From Persicaria tinctoria (taxonomy: Eukaryota > Streptophyta > Magnoliopsida > Caryophyllales > Polygonaceae), in NCBI GenBank assembly GCA_037127255.1, contig JBANSL010000008.1, forward strand, positions 38,763,373-38,827,372: a stretch of 64,000 nucleotides of DNA. Direction: 5' to 3'. Positions 10,179-20,872 of this stretch are shown piece by piece. Below the pieces are notes generated by a model. It made no database searches. It was given only the letters and a program-made list of their open reading frames with translations, and was not told the DNA's origin. The stretch's first letter is position 1. Every line of letters starts with the position of its first letter. The position numbers were made by a program, and so were the translations under genes.

Positions 10179-13100
10179 GCCATCCATGACGGCTACACGA
10201 ATGAGTATTCGTTTATCCAGTATAGGAAGAAGGTAAAATTGCTGCCTCTTACACCTCATGAGATCATGTCTGATTATGTGGCCCGAGAGCAACAAAGATT
10301 AGCTGAGGGGGAAATAAAGGAAGCTAATACAAGTAGTGATAAGCCGAAGATGATGAATGGATCTAAATCCGAACCTAGTTGCCTTCTAGCAGCTCGAGTT
10401 CATGATGCTCGTAAGGCTATTCAGGGGGGTAACGTTTGCTTTCTTCTTGTGTTTTCTAATGATATGTCCTTGCTTACTAGTAGTAGTTTGGCTGAGTTAC
10501 CTTCGTCTATCGTAGATTTGCTCTTGGAGTTTGAAGATGTGCTTCTAGAAGAGATGCCCCAAGGATTACCACCTATCCGAGGCATTGGACATCAAATTGA
10601 CTTCCTACCTGGAGCAACCATTCCAAACCGACCTGCCTATAGAGCTAATCCCACCGAGACTAAGGAGTTGCAATCCCAAGTACAAGATCTCCTCAATAAA
10701 GGCTACATTCGAGAAAGCTTAAGCCCATGTGCAGTTCCGGTCTTATTAGTGCCTAAGAAGGATGGCACTTGGAGGATGTGTGTAGATTGCCGAGCTATCA
10801 ACCAAATCACAGTTAAGTACCGACACCCTATTCCTAGATTGGATGATATGCTTAATGAGTTACATGGTGCGAGTGTCTTTTCTAAAATTGATCTAAGAAG
10901 TGGCTATCATCAGATTAGGATGAGAGAAGGGGATGAATGGAAAACTGCGTTCAAAACAAAATATGGCTTATATGAGTGGTTAGTGATGCCGTTCGGACTT
11001 ACCAATGCCCCTAGTACATTCATGAGATTGATGAATCATGTTCTTAGGGCTTTTCTAGGTCATTTTGTTGTGTATTTTGATGACATCTTAATCTACAGCA
11101 AGTCCCTAGATGAGCATGTCAATCATTTAAGAGAGGTGTTGCTAGTCCTTAGAAAAGAACACGTGTATGCTAATTTCAAGAAATATCATTTTTGCTCGAA
11201 AACTGTTGTGTTTCTTGGGTTTGTTGTAGGAAAGAACGGACTTCAAGTGGATGAAGAGAAGATCCGAGCAATCAAAGAGTGGTCACAACCCACAACCATG
11301 TCCCAATTTCGTAGCTTCCTCGGGCTTGCCGGATTCTATCGCCGGTTTGTGAAGGATTTCAGTACCATCGCAGCCCCACTCGCCGAGTTAACCAAGAAGG
11401 GAGTAGCATTTGAATGGGGACCCTCTCAGAATCACTCATTCGACACACTTCGGGAGTCTCTCACACATGCTCTGGTACTTGTGCTTCCTGACTTCTCGAA
11501 ACCATTTGAGATTGAGTGCGATGCATCCGGTATTGGAATCGAAGGTGTATTGATGCAAGGGGGCCGCCCGGTGGCATATTTCAGTGAGAAGCTTGGAGAG
11601 GAAACTCTAAATTATCCAACTTACGATAAGGAGCTGTATGCTTTGGTTCGGGTCCTCCAAACATGGGCGCATTACCTATTACCTAGGGAATTCATCATTC
11701 ACTCGGATCATGAGGCTTTGAAGTATTTGAGGGGCCAAGATAACCTGAACAAGCGCCATGCAAGATGGGTTGAGTACATTGAGTCGTTTGCTTACATCGT
11801 CAAGTATAAGGTAGGTAAAGACAATGTCGTCGCCGACGCTTTGTCTCGGAGGTACACCTTGATCTGTTCTCTTGATGCTTGTGTTATAGGGTTTAGCTTG
11901 TTGCGTAACTTGTATGCCGATGATTCTTATTTTGGCGAAATCTTTACCCAATGCTTGTTGGTTGCAAGTTCATCTAGTTCTAATCACTTCTTTGTGAATG
12001 ATGGCTTCTTGTTTAAATCATCCCGTTTGTGCGTTCCAGCTTGTTCTATGCGTGGGTTGCTTGTTCTAGAGGTACATGGGGGTGGGTTAATGGGACATTT
12101 TGGAGTCACTAAAACCCTTGGAATATTAAAAGAACACTTCTTTTGGCCTAGAATGAAATCTGATGTTGAGAAGTGTTGTGCTAGTTGTGTTGTTTGCAAG
12201 AAAGCTAAAGCTAAGCTAAACCCACATGGACTCTACCTTCCCCTTCCCATTGCTAATGCTCCTTGGGAGGATATATCCATGGATTTTGTGATGGGTTTGC
12301 CTCGATCTAGGAGAGGCCATGATTCCATTTTTGTGATTGTGGACAGATTTTCAAAAATGGCCCACTTTGTTGGTTGCTCTAAAACTGATGATGCTTCACA
12401 TGTTGCTACCTTGTTCTTTGATAATGTTGTGAAGTTGCATGGGATTCCCAAATCTATTGTGTCGGATTGAGATTCCAAGTTCCTTAGCTATTTCTGGAAA
12501 ACTTTGTGGGCTAAGTTGGGGACAAAACTACTTTATTCTACCTCTTGTCATCCCCAAACAGATGGCCAAACTGAAGTGGTTAATTGTACATTGGGTGTTA
12601 TGTTGCGTTCTATGTTGTTAACTAACTTGTGCAGGTGGGAGGAGTGCCTTTCATCCATTGAGTTTGCTTACAACCGAGCAATTCATTCAGCGACAAATCA
12701 GTCCCCTTTTGAGGTTGTCTATGGCCGCAACCCCATCACCCCCTTGATTTAGCACCGCAGGCCACCTTGGTTCAAGAAGATTTTGAAGGTAAATCGAGAG
12801 CTGAATTCGTGCGTTCCATCCATGACCGAGTTTGGAAGCAACTAGAGAAGCGCACCGAGCAATATAGGCGACAAGCTAATAAAGGTCGCAAAGAAGTTCT
12901 ATTTGAGGTTGGAGATCTGGTTTGGGTATGATCGCTTCCCCTCTCTCTGGCAATCCAAGCTAAAGCCTCGAGCAGATGGCCCTTTTCGAGTGCTTGAAAG
13001 GATCAATGACAATGCATATCGTATTGAGCTACCAGGTTACTATGGCGTTCATGATGTTTTCAATGTCTCAGACTTGTCTCCTTTTCTTGCAGGGGATGGT

Positions 13101-13367
13101 TTATTGGATCAACTTGCGGATTCGAGGTCGAATCCTTTTCAAGGAGGGGAGGATGATGTGATCCTCACATCTATAGCCACCGACACACAAGACTGCAAGG
13201 GCGAGGTTGCTTCTCAGGCCCCTTCACAACCAAGAAGTCTCCCTTCTCTCACTCGTGCTCATGCTCGAATGCTTGGCCAAGTTGTGCTGTCAGATGCTTT
13301 GTTTGGCACCATGAACTCGCAGCCACCTATGCTCACATTGCTCCAAGCTCAAGGCGAGCGAGAATGA
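10179..13367 (+). pseudogene. CRM-like pol: RT, RNase H, integrase; frame enters 3' LTR
   Basis: Reverse transcriptase spans about 10600-11250, with [18 protein letters not shown], a [13 protein letters not shown] block and catalytic YFDD near 11075. RNase H follows from about 11500 ([16 protein letters not shown]). Integrase has its HHCC zinc finger near 12080-12200 and the DDE core between about 12280 and 12700 ([21 protein letters not shown]). A TGA interrupts integrase at 12468-12470, a 1-base loss shifts the frame near 12745, and a small deletion shifts it again near 12928. The final frame (12903-13367) passes the PPT and continues into the 3' LTR with a SLTRAHARMLG segment. That overlap is a feature of CRM elements. 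Confidence 0.87.
13141..13153 (+). promoter_or_regulatory. Polypurine tract of the CRM-like element
   Basis: AAGGAGGGGAGGA directly precedes the 3' LTR start TGATGTG; it would prime plus-strand DNA synthesis. It is also inside the overlapping pol frame. Confidence 0.85.
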
Positions 13368-14317
13368 TGACACGACTCCGACTCATGTTCGTTAAATGTG
13401 GAGCCAACCCGGGGCCACCTAAGCTTCCATTTTTCCAGCATATTTCTCATAAATAAGGGCTGATCTAAGCCTCATAAAGGGTTCCACTCAGCCATAAGTG
13501 AAGCATTCCAACAAGCCATCATTGAACACTATTTTCAACTTTTCCATTCAAGGCTTCCATCAATGGCTCCAACCCTTGCTTTTCTTCATCAATACCATCG
13601 GTTTTGAAGACCTTTCAAGTAGAATTTCGTGGTTTTTTTTAGGCTATATAAGAGCTAAGAAATCGGCCTTTCTAGAGAAGTTAAAAGACAAATTTGAAGC
13701 ATTTCTGAATTTTCCCATTTGAATCAAGGTTTATTTGGTTCTAAAGCTTGGTTTAGTGTGATTCTAGATCAAAATCCCTTTGGTGAGATGCTAAAGGAGT
13801 TTTCCTAGCGAGAGGAAAGGACAGCGAAGGATCGATTGTGTTCAAAGTGCGATTCTGCGAATACAATCCATCGAGTCTCGGAGGAACTAGAAGGTGCGAG
13901 GCCTTATTGTTCCTTGCTACACATATCCCTCCTACCCCATCCTCTATCTTCCCATCATTCTAAGACCTTCCACAGCCCCATAATCACCATCAATCACCTC
14001 CAAAAACGTCATCCCAAAACAGCCTTCCATCCATCTCAAACCTGCCTAGACAGAATTCGTTTCTGCCCAGCGACGTCTCGGGAAAACGTTGTCTCCCGCT
14101 TCGTCTGATCTCCGATTAACAAGATCCACCCCAATATGCGACCAAGACTTGAAGATCTACAAAGGTAGTACTCATAGAGTCCCAGAAGCCAAGTGTACCA
14201 ACAGGAAAGTGGCATTCTTTGACGACTGAACTGCTGATCCAGAAACTGCCAGCAACTTCTCGACCTCGGGAACTCTCGTCGCCGGTCCTTTTGCTCGAGC
14301 CGGGTCTGAGCACATCA
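13154..14317 (+). mobile_element. 3' LTR of the CRM-like element (1164 bp, complete)
   Basis: Starts TGATGTGATCC, ends GAGCACATCA, followed by the target duplication TCCTT. It contains 747 bp (13441-14187) absent from the 5' LTR. The candidate TATA box CTATATAAG lies at 13644-13652 inside that block, which therefore holds the U3 promoter and probably the start of R. Confidence 0.9.
13644..13652 (+). promoter_or_regulatory. Candidate TATA box in the 3' LTR
   Basis: CTATATAAG in a T-rich context, the best core promoter match in this LTR. Transcription would start about 30 bp downstream and read out of the element to the right. Confidence 0.55.
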
Positions 14318-14525
14318 TCCTTTTATTTTCCTTTTTTTTGGTATGTAAATAAGGGCAAAATTCGGTTAAGGGGGAGCTTGTGACCTGTACATTTGTGCAA
14401 ATTTGGGAAAAAGTTGGTAGTTTTGCAAATTTTCCCACACATGTGGTATTTTTGAAAACTTTTTTTTTTTATGGTATTCACTACCACTTCCTCATCAATT
14501 AATGGTTTTTTTAATAGTATAAAAT

Positions 14526-15357
14526 TATCAAAGTCCGACTCGGACCGATGACTAGGGGTCGTGTGCACAGGCGCACATGCGCTAGTAGCCTAGCACACAA
14601 GCCGAGTGGGATTCTATTCTAAAACCAATTGGCAATAGAAGGAGTAGCCCACCGACTCATATACTAGGGCTTGATATGTTCAACTTTCCGATGTGGGACA
14701 CTTTTGGTCTCATTCAGTGGCGGCCGCTGGAATTACTGGAGGGGGGGGGGTGCGAAATTTTTCGTTGGGATTTTTTTTTTCTCGTTATATATGACAAAGA
14801 AATTTTTTTAAAATATATTGAAAGAAAACCATAAATTGTGGTATATAAATATGATATTTTATTATAAAATTTATACAATAATTTAATAATTTATATATAT
14901 GTGTAGCATGATTAAGATTATTTAATAAATCGTGGTTTAAATATATATGACATAAATAGTATAAAAATTTCATAGGAATAAAAAATAGAAGATTTTTTTT
15001 ACATATATTTGTTACATAATGAATTATCTTATAAAAATATTAAAAGAAAAATATATAATTTGATTTAAAAATGACATTTATAATAGAGAAAATTTGGTAG
15101 GAATAAAAAGTAGTGCAAAAAGGGGAGGAATGAGATTTGAACTCATAACCTCTTGCATCATTTATACTCCTTTCCCACCTTTTACTAACTAAACTAGACA
15201 AGTTTTGTGTTCTTTTTCACATTTGTTTAATTTTTTACCTTATTTTTTTAATTTTTTTTTAAAAAAATACTACGAAGTTCCATCGCCAGAGGGTGGTGCG
15301 TCCGCCTTCCCTGCGCACCCCCTGTGGCCGCCACTGGTCTCATTCACATCTCTAACA
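14526..15357 (-). mobile_element. 3' LTR of the minus-strand copia element, split by hAT
   Basis: Without the hAT element and one copy of its target duplication it is about 202 bp, matching the 201-bp LTR at 34536-34736. The purine tract CTTGCGGGAGCA (minus strand) lies directly before its start at 15357. Confidence 0.85.
14715..15336. mobile_element. Non-autonomous hAT transposon, 622 bp
   Basis: The ends are inverted repeats CAGTGGCGGCC (14715-14725) and its complement (15326-15336), flanked by the perfect 8-bp duplication GTCTCATT (14707-14714 and 15337-15344). The unoccupied site is present in the sister LTR near 34710-34730. These are hallmarks of hAT elements. It has no coding sequence and is AT-rich inside. 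Near 15131-15200 is a tRNA-like stretch (complement of a B box, GAGTTCAAATCTC, then an A-box-like sequence), seen in a widespread plant family with CAGTGGCGG ends. Confidence 0.92.
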
Positions 15358-15608
15358 TGCTCCCGCAAGTCCAACTAGGAATGACCATCTAGTTGAGACT
15401 TGGACAACTGGGTAACCCAGACCAGGATCGACGGGCCGTTAGGCTAATCACTCTGATACCATAAAAGATTGTGAAAGCTCTGATGATTGGATCATTAAGA
15501 GGATATGATGTTATATAGACAATTAGGGTTACAAAGGGATATAAACAAATATATACAAATCGTAACATACAAGGATAGTATAAACAATAATATATTTTAT
15601 CTCTAATA
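15358..15608 (-). mobile_element. Extra LTR-PBS-PPT block at the 3' end of the copia element
   Basis: Reading on minus, the pol remnant ends at a purine tract (GCCGGAGGG). A second LTR-like segment follows (15608-15462, about 147 bp, TATTAGAG...CTTTTA), then a primer binding site TGGTATCAGAG (15461-15451). About 80 bases later comes the purine tract and start of the true 3' LTR. The TATTAGAG start looks like a mutated TGTTAGAG. No sister of this 147-bp LTR is visible. It may be the fused remainder of a related element. Confidence 0.6.
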
Positions 15609-15611
15609 CCC

Positions 15612-18600
15612 TCCGGCAAGCTCAAGGCGGAGGGCCGACGTGGAGCTCAGAGCGGAGGAGATCAAACCGACGAGAGCCAAGTGCTTTGGTGAAGATATCT
15701 GCAATCTGATCATGCGTACTGATGTGACGAACAAAGAGCTCACGAGCATCAACCTTCTCGCGAATGAAGTGAAAGTCGATATGAATGTGCTTGGACCGGC
15801 TGTTGAGAACAGGGTTGTGAGCCATGAATGTCTCACTCAACTGTCACACAACAGCGAAGGGGGGCGAACTAGAGACTGCTGCAGGTCAAGAAGCAGGAGC
15901 TGGATCCAAGGGAGCTCTGTGACGGCTGGGTGCTCGACCTGGCAACGACACGCTGCTTACGGGAAGTCCAGCTGACGAGTGAGGAGCCGAAGTAAATGGC
16001 ATAGCCGAATTGAGAACGGCAGTCATCGACATCCGAGGCCCATCTTGCATAGGAGAAAGCGGTCACGGCAAACTCGAAGGCAAGGCGTAGTGTGAACCGA
16101 TGGGAGATGGTGCCCTTTAAGTAGTGAAGGATGCGCTTGACGGCCGACAGTGATCATCAGTGAGACGATGCATAAACTAACAGACACTATTCACCGCATA
16201 AGAGATCTCGGGTCGGGTGATAGTAACGTAAGGGAGGGCACCAACGATCCTCCTGTATAGCGACAGATCCTACATAGGATCACCAAACAGGGACGATGGG
16301 AATGCGGCTCGGCAGGAGTGGAGATGAGATTTGCATCGGCCATTTTAGACCGCATCAAGAGATACCGAATGTAGCCCAGTTGATACAGATGAAGGCCAGC
16401 CGACGTGCGAGTGACCTCAATGCCGAGGAAGTAATGAAGATCTCCCAGATTCTTCAACGAAAACGAACGGTTGAGCTGTGCAACGAAGCGATCAATATGA
16501 GAGAGAGCTTCCTGTCACAATTAGATCGTCCACATATACAAGGACATAGATGGTGCAACCGGAGCTGAAGTGGACAAAGAGCGAGCAATCGGATTGGCAT
16601 CCTCGAAAGCCAAAGGCGAGAAGAAACGCCTTCAGCTTACTGAACCATGCCCGCGGAGCCTGTTTCAGACTATACAGAGCTTTCTGCTGGAGGCAGACAT
16701 GAGAAGGGTGAGCATGATCAATGAACTCCTGTGGCTGCTCCATGTAGACATGTTCCGCTAAATCCCCATTCAGAAATGCATTGTTGACATCGAGTTGGCG
16801 AATCAGCCATTGACGTGACAGGGCAATAGTGAGGACAAGGCGAATGGTTGTGGGGCAAATGACAGGGCTAAAGGTGTCGAAATAATCAACACCTTCCTCT
16901 TGATGATAGCCCTTCGCAACTAGACGAGCCTTTTACCTGTCAATCGATCCAACCGCTTTTCGCTTGATCTTGTAGACCCATTTTCACCCAACAATATTGG
17001 CCCGAGGAGGGCGGGGCACTCGAGACCACATACCTGTGTGACGGAGGGCATTAAACTCGGCTTCCATGGCGGTGACCCACTATTGGTGAGGGGCGGCTTG
17101 ATGGAATATTTTGGGTTCAAGATCAGGGTGGGGGTCGGATGGAAGAGGATGGCGAGAGGAAGTGAGGATGAGTGCTCTGGTCAGCAGGGCGGAGGTGGGG
17201 TAAGAAGGATGGCGATGGTAGGGGACGGTCAGGGGAGTTGGCGTCGGGGGTAGGCAGGGGAGCATGTTGCCGGGCTGAGGAGGGTGAGGTTGTGGCACTG
17301 GGCAAGGACGACGTCACACACTCGCTAGGGTTGGTCGGTGAGCCAGGATCCATAGCGGTCAGTTCGGGCGAGGAGCGAGGCGAAGGCACTTGGGGAACAG
17401 CCAAAGCCTCACCAAGAAGATCAGGCGACACTGGCATCTGCGTAAAGATAGACAGATCGGACACAAAAGAGGAGGAAGAGGATGACAGACCAATTGATGA
17501 GAACTCAGACTCATGGAAGATGACATGACGACTGATATAGGTGCGGTGTGTGGCGGCATGGAAGCAAAGGTAGCCACGGTGGGAGGAATTGTATCCAAGA
17601 AAGACGCAAGGCAAGGTTTTGAATTCCAATTTGTTGGATCTGTAGGGTTCCAGATATGGGAAAAAATACAACTGAATGATCGAAGTTCCTTATAGTCAAG
17701 GAGACGCCGGTAGAGACGGAGATAGGGGGAGTCAAGCTGTAAGACTGGGGTAGGTGTTCGATTGTGAAGATAAATAACAATGTGAAATGCATGCTCTCAG
17801 AACTGGGGTGGGAGTCAAGACTGAGCAAGCAAGGTAAGGCCTTTTTCTTGGATCGTACGGTTGCGACGTTCAACCATACCGTTCTGAGATGGTGTGTAGG
17901 GGAAGGAGATGCAATGAACAATACCCTGCTGCTGGAGCATAGAGGTGAGGGACCGAAATTCACCCCTCAATGGGTTTCGGCTCTTTGATGGTGGCATGGA
18001 ATTGTGTTTTGATCATTGTTTGAAAGAGACGGAAATAGTCCAAGACCTCAGATTTGTGGGTCAAGAAATAAATCCAAGTAAAGCAAGTGCAATCATCAAC
18101 AAACAACACAAAGTAGCGAGAACCATTTAACGATAAAGTGGGGACATGACCCCAAACATCTGAATAAACCAATTCAAAAGGAGCTTTTTTGGGAACATGA
18201 GTTGACACAATAGGAAGACGCTTGCTTTTGCCTAACAAACATGATTGACAGGGGCCAATGGCCTTATTTGACACAATATGTAATTGAAACTGACACAGCA
18301 AATATTGCAGCATAACAGGACTCGGATGACCAAAACGATTATGTCAGTGTGCCGGAGTTGTGCGCTCACCCACCAGAACTTGCTTGGAGACTGCAGATAC
18401 TAACAGAGGCAATTTGTATAAGCCATCACTGACCAGGCCTTTGAGAAGAGGTCACCCCTGCATGTCCTTAATCAAGCAAATGGTAGGATGAAATTCAAGG
18501 AAAACATTATTATCTCGAGTTAATTTGGAGATGCTAACAAGGTTTTTATGCATAGAGGGCAAACTAAGGACATGTGATAGGGAGATAGGGAGAGAGGGTG

Positions 18601-18738
18601 TGGGAAAGGAGGTGTTACCAATATGTGAAATAGATAGGGTAGAACCGTTACCTAGGGCCAGTTGATCACCGCCATTATAGTCGCAGCTGATGGAGACCTT
18701 GTTGAAGTCACCGGTAACGTGGTCAGTAGCACCGGTGT
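15612..18738 (-). pseudogene. Ty1/copia pol remnant (protease to RNase H)
   Basis: Reading on minus from 18738: the protease continues with GATDHVTGDF. A pre-integrase and integrase core follow (CQSCLLGKSKRLP near 18240; DVWGHVP; TPSQNGMVERRNRT near 17880). Then come the integrase tail (FLGYNSSHRGYLCF near 17590) and a Ser/Pro-rich linker. RT has [14 protein letters not shown] and catalytic YVDD near 16520-16680 and MKNLGDLHYFLGIEVT at 16457. RNase H ends DQIADIFTKALGSRRFDLL near 15640-15710. At least eight frame changes or stops separate these pieces. The right edge is cut exactly in the protease motif by the gypsy insertion at 18739. Confidence 0.85.
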
Positions 18739-20789
18739 TGTTGTGAGCTGAATCTGCCATGTTTTACAGTAACGTTTATATCGGTTTCTGCATACATTTC
18801 ATTCATTTGGGCTAAGATAGTACATAATCTATGTAGTTTATGTTTATTTGCCAAATTATGGAATCTACACCAGTTTCTGTTTAAATTCCCAGAATTCGAG
18901 ACATTTTACAGCAATTTTAAGGAAGGTCAGAAAAGCTCGGAAATCCACAACAGAAGTCCAAGGTCAAAGAAGCAGTGGAACCAGTCGAATCAAGCTGAGA
19001 GCCCAGGTTACTCGATCTCGAGTGAACCTTACTCGATCTCGACGAACATGCCCGAGCACAGGCCTTGTCGACTAAGAGCAGTGTCGAGATCCAGAGCAAC
19101 CCAACTCCGGAAGCCAACTCGATATCGAGTACATCTTGTCAAGATCGACAAAGCCTAGACGCCACACCCGGAGTCGATGAAGCTGTGCCATGCCGACAAG
19201 CCGAGGACGAAGACGTCGAGCAGAACCCTACTCGATCTCGAGGAGATCTAGTCGAGATCGAGGACAACCCAACGCCAGTCCGAGACCATGCCGAGGAGGA
19301 GCCCTCGACATCACCAGCGAGCCATCCTCGACCACACCTCTACTCGATCTCAAGTTGCCCTAGTCGAGGTCGAGGAGCCAAGGAGCCCAGATCCGAGCCT
19401 TGTCGAGCACCAGTCATCCGAGGAGCCAAACCACACCAGTCGACGACAATCCTACTCGATGTCGAGTAGCTTTGGTCGAGATCGAGTAGCCCAGTTTCTG
19501 GTTACGCGTCGATGTGTGCAGTCAGAGTCAAGTTGGAGTTACTTGGGCACGAAGGAAGTCGAGTTGGCCGAGATTCTATCCAATTTGATCAAGTCTATCT
19601 ATGGAAGAAGAGTTCTACCTACATTGGAAGATATTTTACAACTTTAGATATATTTTCCCTTTAAAGATTTATTTCCTTTAAGCAATTTATTTATCTTTAA
19701 GCTTTTAAGTAGATATAGATAGAAGATTCTATCCTTGAATAGCAAGGAATAGAAGACTATAAATAAAGCCATAGGGGCTGGTTTTTCATTCATTCAATTT
19801 CAGAGAGACAAGTAGTTCCACAGAGAAGTTTTAGGAGTTCAAAGGTTTTAGGGTTTTGGCATTCTGCGAAAGTTGATTGCCGGGATTGTAAAGGCTTTGG
19901 ATATAGTTTAATGCAAGTTTCTTTTCATCAATCAATGTTTGCGATTGCGATGAAGAGCGAGTAGGCCACCCACTTCTGGGGCTGGGGTGAGCCCGACGGT
20001 GGCCATGTGAGGTGATGCAGTAAAGGTCAGATCTTTTTATGCGATTCGCCTTCTATCCCTATGAGCATGATTCTTTTGTGAGAGTTGAAGGTGATCCTTG
20101 TTTGTATTATTGAAATGAAAGTGATCTTAATGCAACTTGGGTTAATTATGTGAAAAGGGTTAGTAACAATTAGGGTTTATGCGAAAGCCTCTATATGCCT
20201 ATTTGTTAGTAACGAAAGTTATTTTGATGGAAAGCATGATCTTTTATGCCTTTATGTGTTACTTTGCATGGTTATCGTTGTGGTGTTGATACCCTGGCTT
20301 TGGAAGTCGTTTATTATATTGATTTATTTCGTCGGAATTTTGAGTTTTGGGTTCGAGAAATTGCAATTTACGTTTTCTGCATTTCTAGTCGATACATAGG
20401 AGAGACTTGTCGAGATCGAGTAGGACCTTAGTCGATCTCGAGTAGGGTCTTGTCTAGGTTGAGTTGAGTTTCTGCTTTCTGTCGTCGATTTTCAGTTTCT
20501 GTTACTGAGTTTTGTCGATCTCGAGTAGGGTGTTGTCGAGATCGAGTACGTTTGTCTTTGCTTTTATTTCTTGTCCTTGCTTTCGTTTCTGTCTTTCTTT
20601 CTTTGTTTCTGTCTTCTGTTTGCCTTTTCTGTGCGATTTACAGCTGCCTAGGATCCGCTGACATGCTTCCTCGTGGATTCGATCCTGACTTTCTCTTACT
20701 GCATTGGAGGTGTCTTGTATTTATTTGCGTGGGCCTAAATCTGGTTTGATTTATTTTTATATTTCATACTCGATTTCCTCCTCCCAACA
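18739..20789 (+). mobile_element. 5' LTR of the non-autonomous gypsy element (2051 bp)
   Basis: Matches 31297-33343 along its length. It contains many copies of a short palindrome-like motif (TCGATCTCGA or TCGAGATCGA) in pairs spaced 20-22 bp: 19012/19033, 19232/19252, 19344/19364, 19456/19476, 20410/20432 and 20515/20536. The short ORFs across this LTR are produced by the repeats and I do not regard them as genes. Confidence 0.9.
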
Positions 20790-20792
20790 AAT

Positions 20793-20810
20793 TGGCGCCG
20801 TTGTCGGGGA
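20793..20810 (+). promoter_or_regulatory. Primer binding site, tRNA-Asp type
   Basis: TGGCGCCGTTGTCGGGGA starts three bases after the LTR. It matches the 3' end of plant tRNA-Asp except for one T where the other two elements here have C, which would leave a G-U pair. Confidence 0.85.
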
Positions 20811-20872
20811 AGCTATCATTCGCGCCTTAAGTAGTCAGATCTCACTTTGTCTTTGAGTTAATTTACAGGTGT

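Larger units (their letters stand above)
7009..14317 (+). mobile_element. Ty3/gypsy chromovirus, CRM-like, full-length but defective
   Basis: Both ends are direct repeats beginning TGATGTGATCC and ending CACATCA, flanked by the 5-bp target duplication TCCTT (7004-7008 and 14318-14322). The internal order is PBS, gag with zinc knuckle, protease, RT, RNase H, integrase, PPT. The last reading frame runs past the PPT into the 3' LTR, and integrase ends in a GPF-FNVSDLSPF type segment without a classical chromodomain; both fit the CRM clade. The gag-pol frame carries three in-frame stops and two frameshifts. LTR divergence of a few percent marks it as older than the Athila-lineage insertions in this window. 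Confidence 0.88.
3408..14432 (+). mobile_element. Putative Mutator-like element (MULE), split by a gypsy insertion
   Basis: A 15-bp sequence AAATTTGCAAAACTA at 3408-3422 is repeated in inverted orientation at 14418-14432, with weaker similarity extending some 20 bases inward (both sides hold an ATTTG-CAAAT block). Removing the gypsy element at 7009-14322 leaves about 3.7 kb between these ends. That interval holds a MuDR-type transposase N-terminal remnant on + and an intron-containing gene remnant on -, an arrangement seen in autonomous MULEs. I see no clear 9-bp target duplication, so the exact ends are uncertain and the short inverted repeat could be coincidental. Confidence 0.4.

Noticed and set aside
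19065..19647. Overlapping ORFs of 119-134 codons in the LTR (and at 31623-32205)
   Set aside because: They are produced by GC-rich TCGA repeats lying in LTR sequence; both copies have the same artefact and no domain is recognisable.
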